Shown one piece after another: positions 21,350 to 30,691 of a stretch of DNA of 60,172 bases. The DNA is from an uncultured Eggerthellaceae bacterium (GTDB lineage Bacteria; Actinomycetota; Coriobacteriia; Coriobacteriales; Eggerthellaceae). The notes beneath the pieces are model-generated. The model saw nothing but the letters and a program-made list of their open reading frames with translations. It did no database searches and was not told the origin of the DNA. The stretch covers positions 1 to 60,172 of the forward strand of contig CAJTXX010000008.1 of the NCBI GenBank assembly GCA_910584145.1, read 5' to 3'. Position numbers and translations under genes: made by a program. The first letter of the stretch is position 1. Each line of letters starts with the position of its first letter.

Positions 21350-22411
21350 TCAATTCAGCAATGCTATATCGATAATCGAATCGGCAGGGATATCACAAAG
21401 GGTGCTCCTTCCAAGGACGCTATCGATCTCGGATGGAGGGATGCCCACCCCGGGGCGCTTGAAGGTCAGCATCTCACAGGTTATGACGGTGCCCTTTTCG
21501 ATATCTGCCGCAGCTACAATGGATCGACGCGCATTCCGACGCGCAGCCTCCTCCGTCTCAGAAGGAACGAGGTCACCTCGTCCGAGCAGTTCATCCACAA
21601 AAGCAACGCCCTCTATGATCCGCTTCGCATCATTTGGGTCCATAGCGTGGTAGTGATCGTTCCCGACGAGCGTCTTGTCGAGAGTGAAGTGCTTCTCGAC
21701 GACCCTTGCTCCAAGCGCATAAGCGGTCTTTATCACATCCGCATCCGGCCGACAGTGGTCTGAATAGCCGATCACCAGATCGGGGAACTCCCTCTTCAGT
21801 GACACTATCCTCTTGAGATTAGCGTGATCGAATGGGGTTGGATACTCCAAGACGCAATGGCAAAGGACGAGCGGCTGGTCGTTGATCGCACGGATCGCCG
21901 CAACGGCCCTCTCCATCTCCGACAGCTCGCCCGCCCCTACCGACACGATCATCGGCTTGCCTTTGGCAGCTTGATATTCGATAAAGGGTATGTTCGTCAG
22001 ATCGGATGAGGATATCTTGAATACATCCATCAAAGGGTCGAGATAATCAACCGCCTCGAAATCGAAGGCGGTCGAGCAAAAATCGATTCCGATACTGGCA
22101 CAATATTCAGAAAGCTGTCTATATTCCTCTTCACCGAAAGAGTCGTATTTTTTGAAAAGCTCACGCTGGCTCAATGTCGGCTCCTCATTGGTGTCCCAAT
22201 ACGCAGGGGACTCGGCAGCTGCCAGATTCTCTGCCTTGTATGATTGGAACTTGACCGCATGGATGCCGACAGCTCTCGCCTCGTCGCACATGAGCTTCGC
22301 TGCTTCCATGTTCGATATGCCCAGCTTCGTGGCGATATCATAGTAATTGACGCCGATCTCGGCTATCAGCACAAATTCCCCAGCTGTGATTCGCTCAACG
22401 AGCTTGCTCAT
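21350..22411 (-). CDS. neuB: NeuB-type nonulosonic acid synthase
   Basis: Condenses phosphoenolpyruvate with a hexosamine to make a nine-carbon nonulosonic acid (sialic, legionaminic or pseudaminic type). 353 residues: a TIM-barrel N-terminal domain (EIGVNYYD, VKFQSYKAENL, FCSTAFDFEAVDYL, KISSSDLTN, GYSDHC, EKHFTLDKTLVGNDHYHAMDP) and a C-terminal antifreeze-like SAF domain (about 285-353). Its ATG overlaps the stop of the upstream fused cytidylyltransferase gene as ATGA. It is the last gene of the polysaccharide operon. Which sugar is made cannot be told; the dedicated dehydratase and aminotransferase genes of the pseudaminic and legionaminic routes are not in this window. Confidence 0.9.
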   Translation of the reverse strand: MSKLVERITAGEFVLIAEIGVNYYDIATKLGISNMEAAKLMCDEARAVGIHAVKFQSYKAENLAAAESPAYWDTNEEPTLSQRELFKKYDSFGEEEYRQLSEYCASIGIDFCSTAFDFEAVDYLDPLMDVFKISSSDLTNIPFIEYQAAKGKPMIVSVGAGELSEMERAVAAIRAINDQPLVLCHCVLEYPTPFDHANLKRIVSLKREFPDLVIGYSDHCRPDADVIKTAYALGARVVEKHFTLDKTLVGNDHYHAMDPNDAKRIIEGVAFVDELLGRGDLVPSETEEAARRNARRSIVAAADIEKGTVITCEMLTFKRPGVGIPPSEIDSVLGRSTLCDIPADSIIDIALLN

Positions 22412-24039
22412 AGGACCTCCCCGAGTATTATCTCCTTGACGCGCTCGACCCCAGCCTTCAGATCGTTAGCGAGCATGAGCCGATTCATCTCACGCCTAAC
22501 CGACGGAGCATTCACGATCCAATCCAACGTCGCAGCGATGTCCTCGTCCGTGACCTCGCTGCCCAGACCGAGATTGATGAAGCCATTGTCCATCTGAGCG
22601 AAGCTATGCAGCTGCTCCCGCTCATTCTGCGCCAAGACGACCGTCGGAACACCCATCGAAGCGAGCTCGAACGTAGTGCGCCCCTGGGACGAGAACGCTA
22701 GGTCGGCTTTCGCCATATAATCCGTGACCCTCATGGCATCCCGCGTAACGCATATCCCACATTCAGTGGATGTTTCGATACCGTCTCCCGAATATCCCGG
22801 GCCCAATATGAAATCGAACCATACCCTGACCCCATCTGCGTTGTAAGCCCGTGCGACCTGGTACAACCTGCTCGAAAGGTCAAGCGGGTCAGTACCACCG
22901 AACATGACGAGCACGCGCTCAACGCGATCAGAGAACAGCTTCGGCACCGCTGTTTGGAACTCATCGCGCAATGCTACATATGACTTCCCTACATAGGCAT
23001 TCTCTCGCACCGGCGCCTTCTCGTAGATCGCATTGACGACCGCATCAGCAAATCGGGATCCCTCCCCCAAGTCCTCGAACGTGACGACCCTATCGGCAAG
23101 CCGCTTCGCCTCCTGTATGAAACCAGAATCCGTGTCGAGGGTATCATTGACCAGAACATCGACCACATTCTCGCGCAGCCACGCGATGACACCATCATCA
23201 CCTTCCACCTCAGCTATACGCATATTGGCCGATCTCAGTTTTTCAATACCTTCGCGGAAGCGTCTATCGCAAATGAACATCACATCGTGCTCCGTCATGG
23301 CATATGCAAGCGTCAAGGCGCGATAGATGTGCCCAAGACCGAGCTCTCGGTGCCCATCGACGCGGAACACAACGCGCTTGCGCGACAGAGCTGATTCGCA
23401 CATCACCCAATCTTGCACAGTATCGATATCGGCCGCCTCCGCCTCGGGAATCTCGAATACCGATACCGCATCGCCGATCCGGCTCGTCTGCGTTACGCAT
23501 TCTCTTCGAGAGATGAGGAATGCTCCTGTCTCCAGATATCTCGGAGGGAGTTGCTGCCTGTTCAAGCGAACCGCATATTCCGGAACAACCCTCTCCCCAT
23601 CAGGCTTCCAGCTTAGGTGGGGCGCATTGACGACGCTGATAAGAGAGTCGATCTCCGAATCGGCAAAGCTGCGCAATGCCGCACCCAGCGTCTCAACGCT
23701 CAAAAGCGGAGATGTCGGCTGAAGGGTCACCACGACATCGAAGCGAGTTTCGAGCTCCTGCTCAGCCCGGCACAACGCATCATAGATGACAGGATCGAGG
23801 GTCACAGCATCCTCGGCAAGGCTCGACTGCCTATCCAGCGCCATGACGCCCTCGAAGCGCCCTGCATACGAGAGCACCTCCTCGGAGTCAGACGAGACAA
23901 CTACCGCATCTATCCGATCGCAAGCAAGCGCATTCTGAATGGCATACGATATCAGAGGCTTGCCGGACATGAGCCGCATGTTCTTTCTCGGTATCCCTTT
24001 CGAACCTCCGCGTGCGGGGATAACTGCTAGCGTCCGCAA
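22408..24039 (-). CDS. Fused CMP-nonulosonate cytidylyltransferase / PseG-like protein
   Basis: A 543-residue fusion. Residues 1-215 are a NeuA/SpsF-type cytidylyltransferase (AVIPARGGSKGIPRKN, LQPTSPLL, with the DIDTVQDW end) that activates the nonulosonic acid as CMP-sugar. Residues about 222-543 are a GT-B-fold PseG/SpsG-like domain (FRVDGHRELGLGHIYRALTL, then MFGGTDP and SSQGRTTFELASMGVPTVVL), which in pseudaminate synthesis hydrolyses the UDP-sugar precursor. Two steps on either side of NeuB are thus in one chain. The start is TTG 24039, the only usable start before AVIPARGG, with GGGG just upstream. It overlaps the acetyltransferase gene by 13 bases and neuB by 4. Confidence 0.88.
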   Translation of the reverse strand: MRTLAVIPARGGSKGIPRKNMRLMSGKPLISYAIQNALACDRIDAVVVSSDSEEVLSYAGRFEGVMALDRQSSLAEDAVTLDPVIYDALCRAEQELETRFDVVVTLQPTSPLLSVETLGAALRSFADSEIDSLISVVNAPHLSWKPDGERVVPEYAVRLNRQQLPPRYLETGAFLISRRECVTQTSRIGDAVSVFEIPEAEAADIDTVQDWVMCESALSRKRVVFRVDGHRELGLGHIYRALTLAYAMTEHDVMFICDRRFREGIEKLRSANMRIAEVEGDDGVIAWLRENVVDVLVNDTLDTDSGFIQEAKRLADRVVTFEDLGEGSRFADAVVNAIYEKAPVRENAYVGKSYVALRDEFQTAVPKLFSDRVERVLVMFGGTDPLDLSSRLYQVARAYNADGVRVWFDFILGPGYSGDGIETSTECGICVTRDAMRVTDYMAKADLAFSSQGRTTFELASMGVPTVVLAQNEREQLHSFAQMDNGFINLGLGSEVTDEDIAATLDWIVNAPSVRREMNRLMLANDLKAGVERVKEIILGEVL

Positions 24040-24758
24040 AGCAGCCCCATCTCCTCGAGCGTCTCAGATGTCAGAGGAGACTTGAATAGCGCGATGTTCT
24101 TCTCGATCATCTCATCCTCCCAATCCCACCAACGAATCGCCTCAAGGCGTGCTGCATCTTCGGAGGTGAACCTTCTCTTCAGGAATGTGGCCGGAACGCC
24201 AGCGACGACGGTGTAAGGATCGACATTCTTGGTCACCACTGCGCCAGCACCGATAACCGCCCCGTCTCCGACCTCGATGCCGGGCATCAAGATGGCGCCA
24301 CACCCGATCCAGACGTCATTCCCGATGTTTATCGGACTCGACGCAAGAGAAGCATCCTCTTCCACCAACCCGAACTGCGACCGATACCAAAAGGCATGCG
24401 AGGAAGGCGCCTCTAACATGTGCGAGGTGGCGCCTATCGTCACATCCCACGAGATGGAGCAATACGCGCCGATCTGAGCATTCCTCACCTTGGTATAGCG
24501 ACCAACACTCGTTCGCTTGCCTATCTTTGAGGCTGCGATCTGAACATGATGCGCGATATTCACGTACTCGCCGAGATCGGCATCATCTAGGTCGACATGG
24601 TCAGAGATTGCCACGTGGGGACTGAATCGCACGCGACGCAATTCCACCCCCCTACCGACCCTCACGCCCGAACAGCTTATACGCATCCTCTCGCCAGCAT
24701 TCCTTATATGAGCCTTCAGCCCTGACAGTGCTGGCCGCACAAGCTCTTTACAGCCCAT
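24027..24758 (-). CDS. Left-handed beta-helix O-acetyltransferase (CatB/NeuD-like fold)
   Basis: A 243-residue hexapeptide-repeat acyltransferase. Repeats run from about 30 to 195 (for example DLGEYVNIAHHVQIAASKIG, GNDVWIGCGAILMPGIEVGD, GAVIGAGAVVTKNV), with the ATSHMLEAPSSHAFW segment typical of the xenobiotic/CatB-like subgroup and the terminal WWDW motif. It probably acetylates a sugar of the exported glycan or its precursor. ATG 24758 follows GAAGGGG by 5 bases; GTG 24761 is possible. Confidence 0.85.
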   Translation of the reverse strand: MGCKELVRPALSGLKAHIRNAGERMRISCSGVRVGRGVELRRVRFSPHVAISDHVDLDDADLGEYVNIAHHVQIAASKIGKRTSVGRYTKVRNAQIGAYCSISWDVTIGATSHMLEAPSSHAFWYRSQFGLVEEDASLASSPINIGNDVWIGCGAILMPGIEVGDGAVIGAGAVVTKNVDPYTVVAGVPATFLKRRFTSEDAARLEAIRWWDWEDEMIEKNIALFKSPLTSETLEEMGLLCGR

Positions 24759-24785
24759 CACAGCCCCTTCTTCGGTATGGTTCGC

Positions 24786-25928
24786 TCAGTCTCTCTCATG
24801 AACTTTGCGGGCTATGCCATCAATATGCCGCCCCATTGCGGAATAGGTATCCCGCATAACGCTGCATGCGTTATTCGTCTCTGGAAGCCCGTTATCGAGC
24901 TCTTCACCTATGAACGCTATCCCACGCTCGATCACCGCCTTATGGTCACGCAGCCCGAATGCGAGCGAACCGCCTATCCTGCGTATCGCAGCATTCGCAT
25001 ATCTGAAGATCTTCGCTGGTTCAGAGAGGGCGAGATGCGTCTGATAACCCAATGCCTCATTGGCGCCATAACCCCGACCGTCCTCCTCGAAAAGGAATGA
25101 GGCTTTCCGTCTGCTCAGATTGTATAAATGGGCATGAACCCGGAATCCTACATGCATATCGCAGGTGTCATACATGCCAAAACCATCGGATGAGTACGAG
25201 ATGTCTACCACTTCACAGCCTTGCGATACAGCCCATTTCCTGAATGCATCCTGTGCCCGAGCCGTGCTCTCGTCAGTAAACGCATCAGGCGTCCAACCGC
25301 GATGGAATACAACGACCAGCTCTTTTGGGCGATACTCCTCCCGGATGCCGCATATCAGCTTTTTCGCCAACGGGATATTCGAGAGCCGAGCCGGATCGGA
25401 GATCGCCACCCTTGAGATATCTTGGCGCGCCGGATTCCTCTGCAAGGCTGGCTGGCTGACCCTCTCAAGGTCGTACCAAGCTGGACACCCAGTGAAGACC
25501 CCCGAGTCATACCCATTGGCGCGCAAAAGGCGCTCAGTGAGCTTATCGCGGCAACCAAGACCGCAGCTATCTCCATCGAGTCGATCGAGCAGCATCCGCG
25601 AGCGCTCGCTGAATCGAATATCCTCGATCGCTCGGCCCGGCGTATAGCCGCCCATCCCCAAAGCCATCATAGGCGGCTTGATAGAAGCCAGATCACCGAC
25701 GAGCGGGAACATGCGCGGATACATGTCGGGCAAGTACCCGGGGCCTCCCCCGAAGATCACGATATCGAAGTTGTTGATCTCGCCGAGAACATCGTCCAAT
25801 GGGCGGTTCCTGTCGAACCGCATTATCTCGCTTTCAGGATATCGGTTCTTGAGCAAACTCTCAGTACGGTCGACGATCAGAAAATCGCCAGCATTCTTGT
25901 CCGCCCCAGACAGCAACGCTATCCTCAA
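24786..25928 (-). CDS. Polysaccharide pyruvyl transferase family protein
   Basis: A 380-residue GT-B-like protein of the pyruvyl transferase family, which adds pyruvate ketals to exported polysaccharides from phosphoenolpyruvate. Features are the N-terminal NAGDFLIVDR loop, IVIFGGGPGYLPDMYP, the central GCRDKLTERLL...VFTGCPAWYDL and the late HVGFRVHAHLYNLSRRKASFL helix-turn block. Start is TTG 25928 with GGAGG 5 bases upstream, overlapping the flippase stop as TTGA. Target sugar unknown. Confidence 0.85.
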   Translation of the reverse strand: MRIALLSGADKNAGDFLIVDRTESLLKNRYPESEIMRFDRNRPLDDVLGEINNFDIVIFGGGPGYLPDMYPRMFPLVGDLASIKPPMMALGMGGYTPGRAIEDIRFSERSRMLLDRLDGDSCGLGCRDKLTERLLRANGYDSGVFTGCPAWYDLERVSQPALQRNPARQDISRVAISDPARLSNIPLAKKLICGIREEYRPKELVVVFHRGWTPDAFTDESTARAQDAFRKWAVSQGCEVVDISYSSDGFGMYDTCDMHVGFRVHAHLYNLSRRKASFLFEEDGRGYGANEALGYQTHLALSEPAKIFRYANAAIRRIGGSLAFGLRDHKAVIERGIAFIGEELDNGLPETNNACSVMRDTYSAMGRHIDGIARKVHERD

Positions 25929-27373
25929 TGGATCCTCCTTTTATTCATGAATTGAATACATAGCTCTCTGCATGAACGGATCGCCTCATCCTGCAGCAAA
26001 AAGACACCTGCTACATACACTGCGCAAAAGACGAGCATCTCGATCGCGCCTGACAAGAGATATCCAAGACCGAGCATCGAACAGAGCGACGCTAGAGCCG
26101 ACGCCGCGATAGACAATCCGAGGATGGGTGCCACATCTCGATATTGTGCCAGCATAGAGTAGCCCAGCTCTCGCTTCGCAGGTTTGCAATCTACGACAAG
26201 GGTATTGAACAGGGTCACGCAGCACGTCGCCAGCGCGACCATATAGATATCCCCAGAGATGATGGCTGTTGTGCATATGGCGATAAGACCAACGACCATC
26301 TTGATGATCTGGAGCTTAAGGTATATGCCGCTATTTCCCACCGCGAGATATCCCCGCATATTCACCGAGGTGATCATCAGAAGGCAGTGGGATATGCATA
26401 CGAGCTGGAATATCGGCACGCATGGAAGCCACTGCTCCGTGAGAAGGATCGCAACGAGCGGCTCTGCTAAAACAGCGAGCAAAAGCGAGAGCGGCGTGAT
26501 GAAGAAAGAACCAGCGATCAACGACTTCCTGAGAAGACGATGCAGTTCCTGCGCATCATCTTTAACGGAGGAGAATGCAGGATAGAGCACGTTCTGCACA
26601 GCGTTGGTAGCTACCGTTATGACTGCCATGGGATATTTCCTACCCTGGGAATAATATCCCAAAGCCGCTGGTGCGCAGACTTTCCCGATCACTAATTCTG
26701 ATATGCCGTTATAAGCAACCCCCAAGATCCCCGTTACGCATACTTTCCATCCAAACGAGAACAATTCCTTCGCCTCACCGGCCTTGAATACCAAGCGCGG
26801 AACCCACCGCGAGAATACGAACATCAGCACGCAGACGATGATGCCTTGAGTGACAACCTGAGCAACAAGGGCCCATATGCCCCAAGAGGCCAATGCACAC
26901 CCTATCCCTATGATGCCCGAGCCGATGGCGGCTATGAAGCTCGCCTTGAAAAGGATCTTGAAACGCATATCTCTCTGTAGCTGAGAGCGCTGTATCGAAT
27001 TGAACGAATTGAAGACGACCACGATAGAGAGCACTCGAAGGTACTCTTCGATCTCCGGTATCGCATAGAAAGACGAAATGAGTGGCGCTAAGAACCATAT
27101 CGCTATGCAAAGCGCAACCGCCACTCCTCCGCTTAGCCAAAAAGCGGTCGAGAATGAATCTTCCGTGGCGTTCTTTTTCTGTATCAAGGCTGAGCCGAGG
27201 CCGCTTTGGGATATCGCGTCCGCGATGCTCGTAACAACCAAAAGAATGGCAAGGATGCCAAACGATTCCGGAGAAATGAGCCTCGCAAGCACAACCTGCA
27301 CAACAAGTGAGACGAATTTGGTCCCGGATTGCTCCAATAAAGACCATGCAAACGATTTCTTGAGACTAGTCAT
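25925..27373 (-). CDS. wzx: Wzx-type oligosaccharide flippase (MOP superfamily)
   Basis: A 482-residue integral membrane protein with about 12-14 helices of the polysaccharide transporter (TuaB/WzxC-like) family. The N-terminus SFAWSLLEQSGTKFVSLVVQ then VVLARLISPESFGILAILLV is typical, as is ELFSFGWKVCVTGILG at helix 7 and YYSQGRKYPM. It flips the lipid-linked repeat unit across the membrane. Base use is AT-richer than the dcw genes, as is common in serotype-variable clusters. Confidence 0.9.
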   Translation of the reverse strand: MTSLKKSFAWSLLEQSGTKFVSLVVQVVLARLISPESFGILAILLVVTSIADAISQSGLGSALIQKKNATEDSFSTAFWLSGGVAVALCIAIWFLAPLISSFYAIPEIEEYLRVLSIVVVFNSFNSIQRSQLQRDMRFKILFKASFIAAIGSGIIGIGCALASWGIWALVAQVVTQGIIVCVLMFVFSRWVPRLVFKAGEAKELFSFGWKVCVTGILGVAYNGISELVIGKVCAPAALGYYSQGRKYPMAVITVATNAVQNVLYPAFSSVKDDAQELHRLLRKSLIAGSFFITPLSLLLAVLAEPLVAILLTEQWLPCVPIFQLVCISHCLLMITSVNMRGYLAVGNSGIYLKLQIIKMVVGLIAICTTAIISGDIYMVALATCCVTLFNTLVVDCKPAKRELGYSMLAQYRDVAPILGLSIAASALASLCSMLGLGYLLSGAIEMLVFCAVYVAGVFLLQDEAIRSCRELCIQFMNKRRIH

Positions 27374-27889
27374 ACTAAATCAGCGTATTAAAAGGCGCGG
27401 ATATTCCCCTCGGGCTGGTCGTTTCAATTTCTAGGCCCGCCACAACAGGATCAGCGTGATCACGAAGGGCTTGAGCAGACCCATCAGGGTGATAAAGCAA
27501 ATGGACTATAGCCTCTCGCCCTTTACCCGTACGAGAAGGCATTACCCGATGATGCTTATCCTCTGCCGCGCCCGCACAAAGAGCCTGGAGCTTCAGAGGA
27601 GCGAAGATCAGGTGTTTTCTTAAATCCCTAGTAAGACGGTGATACCCGCGTACCCGCTCGCACTGCTGCGCAGGGAGAGAATGGCGCCTGCGTCCTAGAT
27701 GGATGCTCGTCACACCCTCGGAACCGAAGGGCTCAAAAGCCCCTAAGGTCATAGATTCCTGTTGCCGCTTTATGGCCTTGGCCGAAGCATTTCTTGTGAA
27801 GGAGCCGCTCAAACTTGATGATCTGCCTATATGCTTCCGCTTTTTCTATCTAGTCGTGTCCGTGCATTCTTCTACAACCGCCTACATTG
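27374..27889. other. 516-base gap inside the glycan operon, probably a decayed gene
   Basis: An open frame on the minus strand (27375-27812; begins MSGSFTRNASAKAIKRQQES) has no recognisable family, and its other frames hold fragments such as QIIKFERLLHKKCFGQ interrupted by stops. GC content and codon pattern do not support one real gene. It is most likely an insertion-sequence remnant or dead gene between wzx and the next gene. Confidence 0.4.
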
Positions 27890-29068
27890 CTAATAGCTGA
27901 TGCTCAATGCATTCTCTAGCAGCTTTGCCTTTGACAAATCTCTCGCGTTAGTTGAATTTGAATAGTCCACTAGCAATGAGGCATACGCGCTTGCAAATTT
28001 ACCCGAGTTGCCCTTTGTAATAGATAACATGTCTTCTGCTATCGCAAATATCTCATTCATCTCATTACGGGTCTTAATCGCATCGATGCCGCCCCAAAAC
28101 TTGTCAAACAGCTTAGTCTGCAGCCGAACAGATTCATCATCTCTGTCAAAGCATGCGAATGCATTCGAGAAATCACGCGTATTCGCAGCGAGTTCATCTC
28201 GCTCCGCATTGTCCATTGCCGGACCATTCTCGCAGTCTCTTTTTATGACAAGAGGCTTATCAAGAGCGTAGCCATATCCGATATTGGTTCCCAATCCAAT
28301 ACTGATGATCGCATCCGCTAACTTGATGATCGTCTTTAGATTATTCAGAAACCGTACATCACTACGCATGCCGGCGCTAACTAAAACGATTCCCTCGCTC
28401 TTTAGATATCTAACCAACTCGCTGTCTATATCATGCCAATATATTGAAGCTATTACACTGTCGAAGTCGCTCCTCGCTTCACGCACCAGTTGTCTATAGA
28501 AACTGATCGCATTTTCATTCTCCTCGCTAAATTCAAAAGTATGGCTCGGAAATAAGAGCAGCGTTGCACCCAGCGTTTTTTTCAGGCTCTCCAGATCAGC
28601 GACGGAGATCGACATATCCGCATAGTGGATATAGGGACCCACAGAAAACTGGGGGAACATTTTCCGCTTCTGCTGGATAATAGCTTTTCTATAATCACCC
28701 TGCGTTACCCTTAAATGTACATGAGGCTTTCTGATGGATTCCGGAATGAGACCTGAGAAGTTAACGCCATGCTCGATTTCAGGTAATAGATAGCACAATT
28801 CTTCACTGTAGGAGCGATTACAATAATCTGCTAATACCTTTAGATGCCCATACATGATCGACTCAGAACCAAAAACCGTTCTAGCGATCATGTGTCCCTT
28901 TTTATATTTTTTCTTTACATGCGTTACCGATTTTTGAAACTCTTCAAAATCAAATACCGGATCTATAGATCGGAGCAGGCGTAATGCATTTTTTTCCATA
29001 CTATTATCAAGGAGAAAACGCGCCTTGATGATCGGCCCACGGACATAAATGTTGTCAATAATGCTCAT
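27890..29068 (-). CDS. Uncharacterised glycan-cluster protein, possible GT-B-fold transferase
   Basis: A 392-residue soluble protein without a named family that I can assign. Its middle reads like a GT-B C-terminal nucleotide-binding domain: GPYIHYADM, LGATLLLFPSHTFEF, FDSVIASIYWHDI, GIVLVSAGMRSDVRFLNNLK and LADAIISIGLGTNIGYGYAL DKPLVI, a pattern seen in unclassified proteins of O-antigen and capsule loci. ATG 29068 overlaps the wzy stop as ATGA, so it is clearly part of the operon. Low GC. A role as a glycosyltransferase for the repeat unit is inference from fold cues and location. Confidence 0.55.
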   Translation of the reverse strand: MSIIDNIYVRGPIIKARFLLDNSMEKNALRLLRSIDPVFDFEEFQKSVTHVKKKYKKGHMIARTVFGSESIMYGHLKVLADYCNRSYSEELCYLLPEIEHGVNFSGLIPESIRKPHVHLRVTQGDYRKAIIQQKRKMFPQFSVGPYIHYADMSISVADLESLKKTLGATLLLFPSHTFEFSEENENAISFYRQLVREARSDFDSVIASIYWHDIDSELVRYLKSEGIVLVSAGMRSDVRFLNNLKTIIKLADAIISIGLGTNIGYGYALDKPLVIKRDCENGPAMDNAERDELAANTRDFSNAFACFDRDDESVRLQTKLFDKFWGGIDAIKTRNEMNEIFAIAEDMLSITKGNSGKFASAYASLLVDYSNSTNARDLSKAKLLENALSISY

Positions 29069-30354
29069 TTGCAGCAACTTACCTGTAGTGATGCTATGGT
29101 CTTACTATCCATGCATTGTCTCTTTTCTTTAGTGTCAGTTTTTTCTAATTCAACATAGAGAAGAAATCTTACGATGATATAAAAAGGGATCAATAGATCA
29201 TCGAAAGCACTATGAAACAAGATCAAAAGATAGATAGTTATATATGGTGCCATTGATTTGCTTGTATATGCCCTTTTTGATCTCCTGATAAGAAAAAGCG
29301 CATCGAGGAGAAATGGTGCAATGAAAATCAAGCCATACTTTGCAAAATAGTCTAGGAAAAAACAGTGGGCATGGGCCGTTTTCACAGCATCGTTTCCTAG
29401 AAAAAATGTTAGCGCACCTCCATTTCCGAATAGCGGATTAAGGATGATGGCTTTTTTCGCTTGGTTCCAAAGCGTCTCTCTGCCAGTAAAGTCAGCTGAT
29501 CTTCCTAAAATATCAAAGATGGGACCTAGGTTTACGGTTAGAGCATTCGTTAGCACGGTTCCAAAGAATACAGCACAGAATATAACGAACAGGGCGATTG
29601 GATTTATATGATTAACTATATATTTATATCTCGATATAGGGACAAGCGCTAGTGCCGCCATAAAGAAGCAAACTGCCGAACCCGCACTCTGAATGTACAG
29701 AGATATCAACAACAAGCAAATCGATATAAGAAAATATACAAAGCTCGTACTTCGCCTGCCTACCCCAGAGCAAAACGCGAGAACTCCGATAATCGGAATA
29801 AATGTCACAAAGAACGAATTCTTACCACCGAAAGAATAGAGTTTATCAGTAGGGAGGTCAGTATCGATCAAACCTCCGTTAAAAAAGAAGATCGTAATGA
29901 ATGCAGCGAATGACAAAATAGCGAATACGACCATGAGAGCCTGTCGCAGACACCGCGAATCCCTCTTGAACATTGCGTACAGCATAATCGCTAACCCGAA
30001 ATACTTGAACGGACCTACTAAAGAAGCTATTTGAGACCATCCATAGATAATCAAAAACGAGGCGCATATACCGAGAAGGGAAATGCCGAATAGCGCTAGG
30101 TATCTTGTATAGACCTTACTATTACAAAGAAACAAGAACGCTGCGATTCCAGATATCACGATTCTTAAGCCTGAAGACAGGAGCGCTATGATAGCTAACG
30201 CCTCGGGAAAGAATCCATCCTCTATCAACTTGTCAGTGAACCATGGCTCCAGAAATACCAGGATTGCCACAGTCCATGCAAGAGTGCGCACCTTAATCGA
30301 ACTTAATACCGACTTCTTCTCGCAAACATGGACCCTTCTCTTCAAATCTACCAT
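29065..30354 (-). CDS. wzy: O-antigen polymerase/ligase-like membrane protein
   Basis: A 429-residue protein with about 11-12 membrane helices. The large periplasmic loop carries the Wzy/WaaL-type motif GRETLWNQAKKAIILNPLFG then NGG...HAHCFFLDYFAKYGLI. It should polymerise or ligate the flipped repeat units. It is among the most AT-rich genes of the cluster. Assignment as polymerase rather than ligase rests on the operon setting. Confidence 0.8.
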   Translation of the reverse strand: MVDLKRRVHVCEKKSVLSSIKVRTLAWTVAILVFLEPWFTDKLIEDGFFPEALAIIALLSSGLRIVISGIAAFLFLCNSKVYTRYLALFGISLLGICASFLIIYGWSQIASLVGPFKYFGLAIMLYAMFKRDSRCLRQALMVVFAILSFAAFITIFFFNGGLIDTDLPTDKLYSFGGKNSFFVTFIPIIGVLAFCSGVGRRSTSFVYFLISICLLLISLYIQSAGSAVCFFMAALALVPISRYKYIVNHINPIALFVIFCAVFFGTVLTNALTVNLGPIFDILGRSADFTGRETLWNQAKKAIILNPLFGNGGALTFFLGNDAVKTAHAHCFFLDYFAKYGLIFIAPFLLDALFLIRRSKRAYTSKSMAPYITIYLLILFHSAFDDLLIPFYIIVRFLLYVELEKTDTKEKRQCMDSKTIASLQVSCCK

Positions 30355-30691
30355 CTAGGCAGCCCTATCTAGCCTATTGAAATGCTCTGCATATCTCCTT
30401 CGAGCTCGAAAGGAATGTGGACACCGATAACATGTGCTATTCCAAATAGCACAATCATAGGCAACAACCCCATCATGGCACAGAGGATGATGCGGAACTC
30501 CTCTATGGATGTCGTCGCTTCTCTCTGCCATGTCAAAGCGCACTTCACCCCTGAAGCAGACGCTATACTCGTTGCGACGGAAGCGGTTCTGCTTATCAGA
30601 TGATTCGCGACAGCAAAAGCTTTCGGAAGCCTTCTCGGCGCCCTGTTCTGTCTGGATATCGACCCGTAACGCATCAAGACAGCGCATATCC
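30355..30691. other. 337-base gap in the glycan operon, no recognised gene
   Basis: An open minus-strand frame (30369-30755, ending GVHIPFELEGDMQSISIG) overlaps the 3' end of the next gene and is not recognisable; a second frame (30355-30717) is equally unconvincing. I see neither a terminator nor transposon motifs. A decayed transferase gene is possible. Confidence 0.35.
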
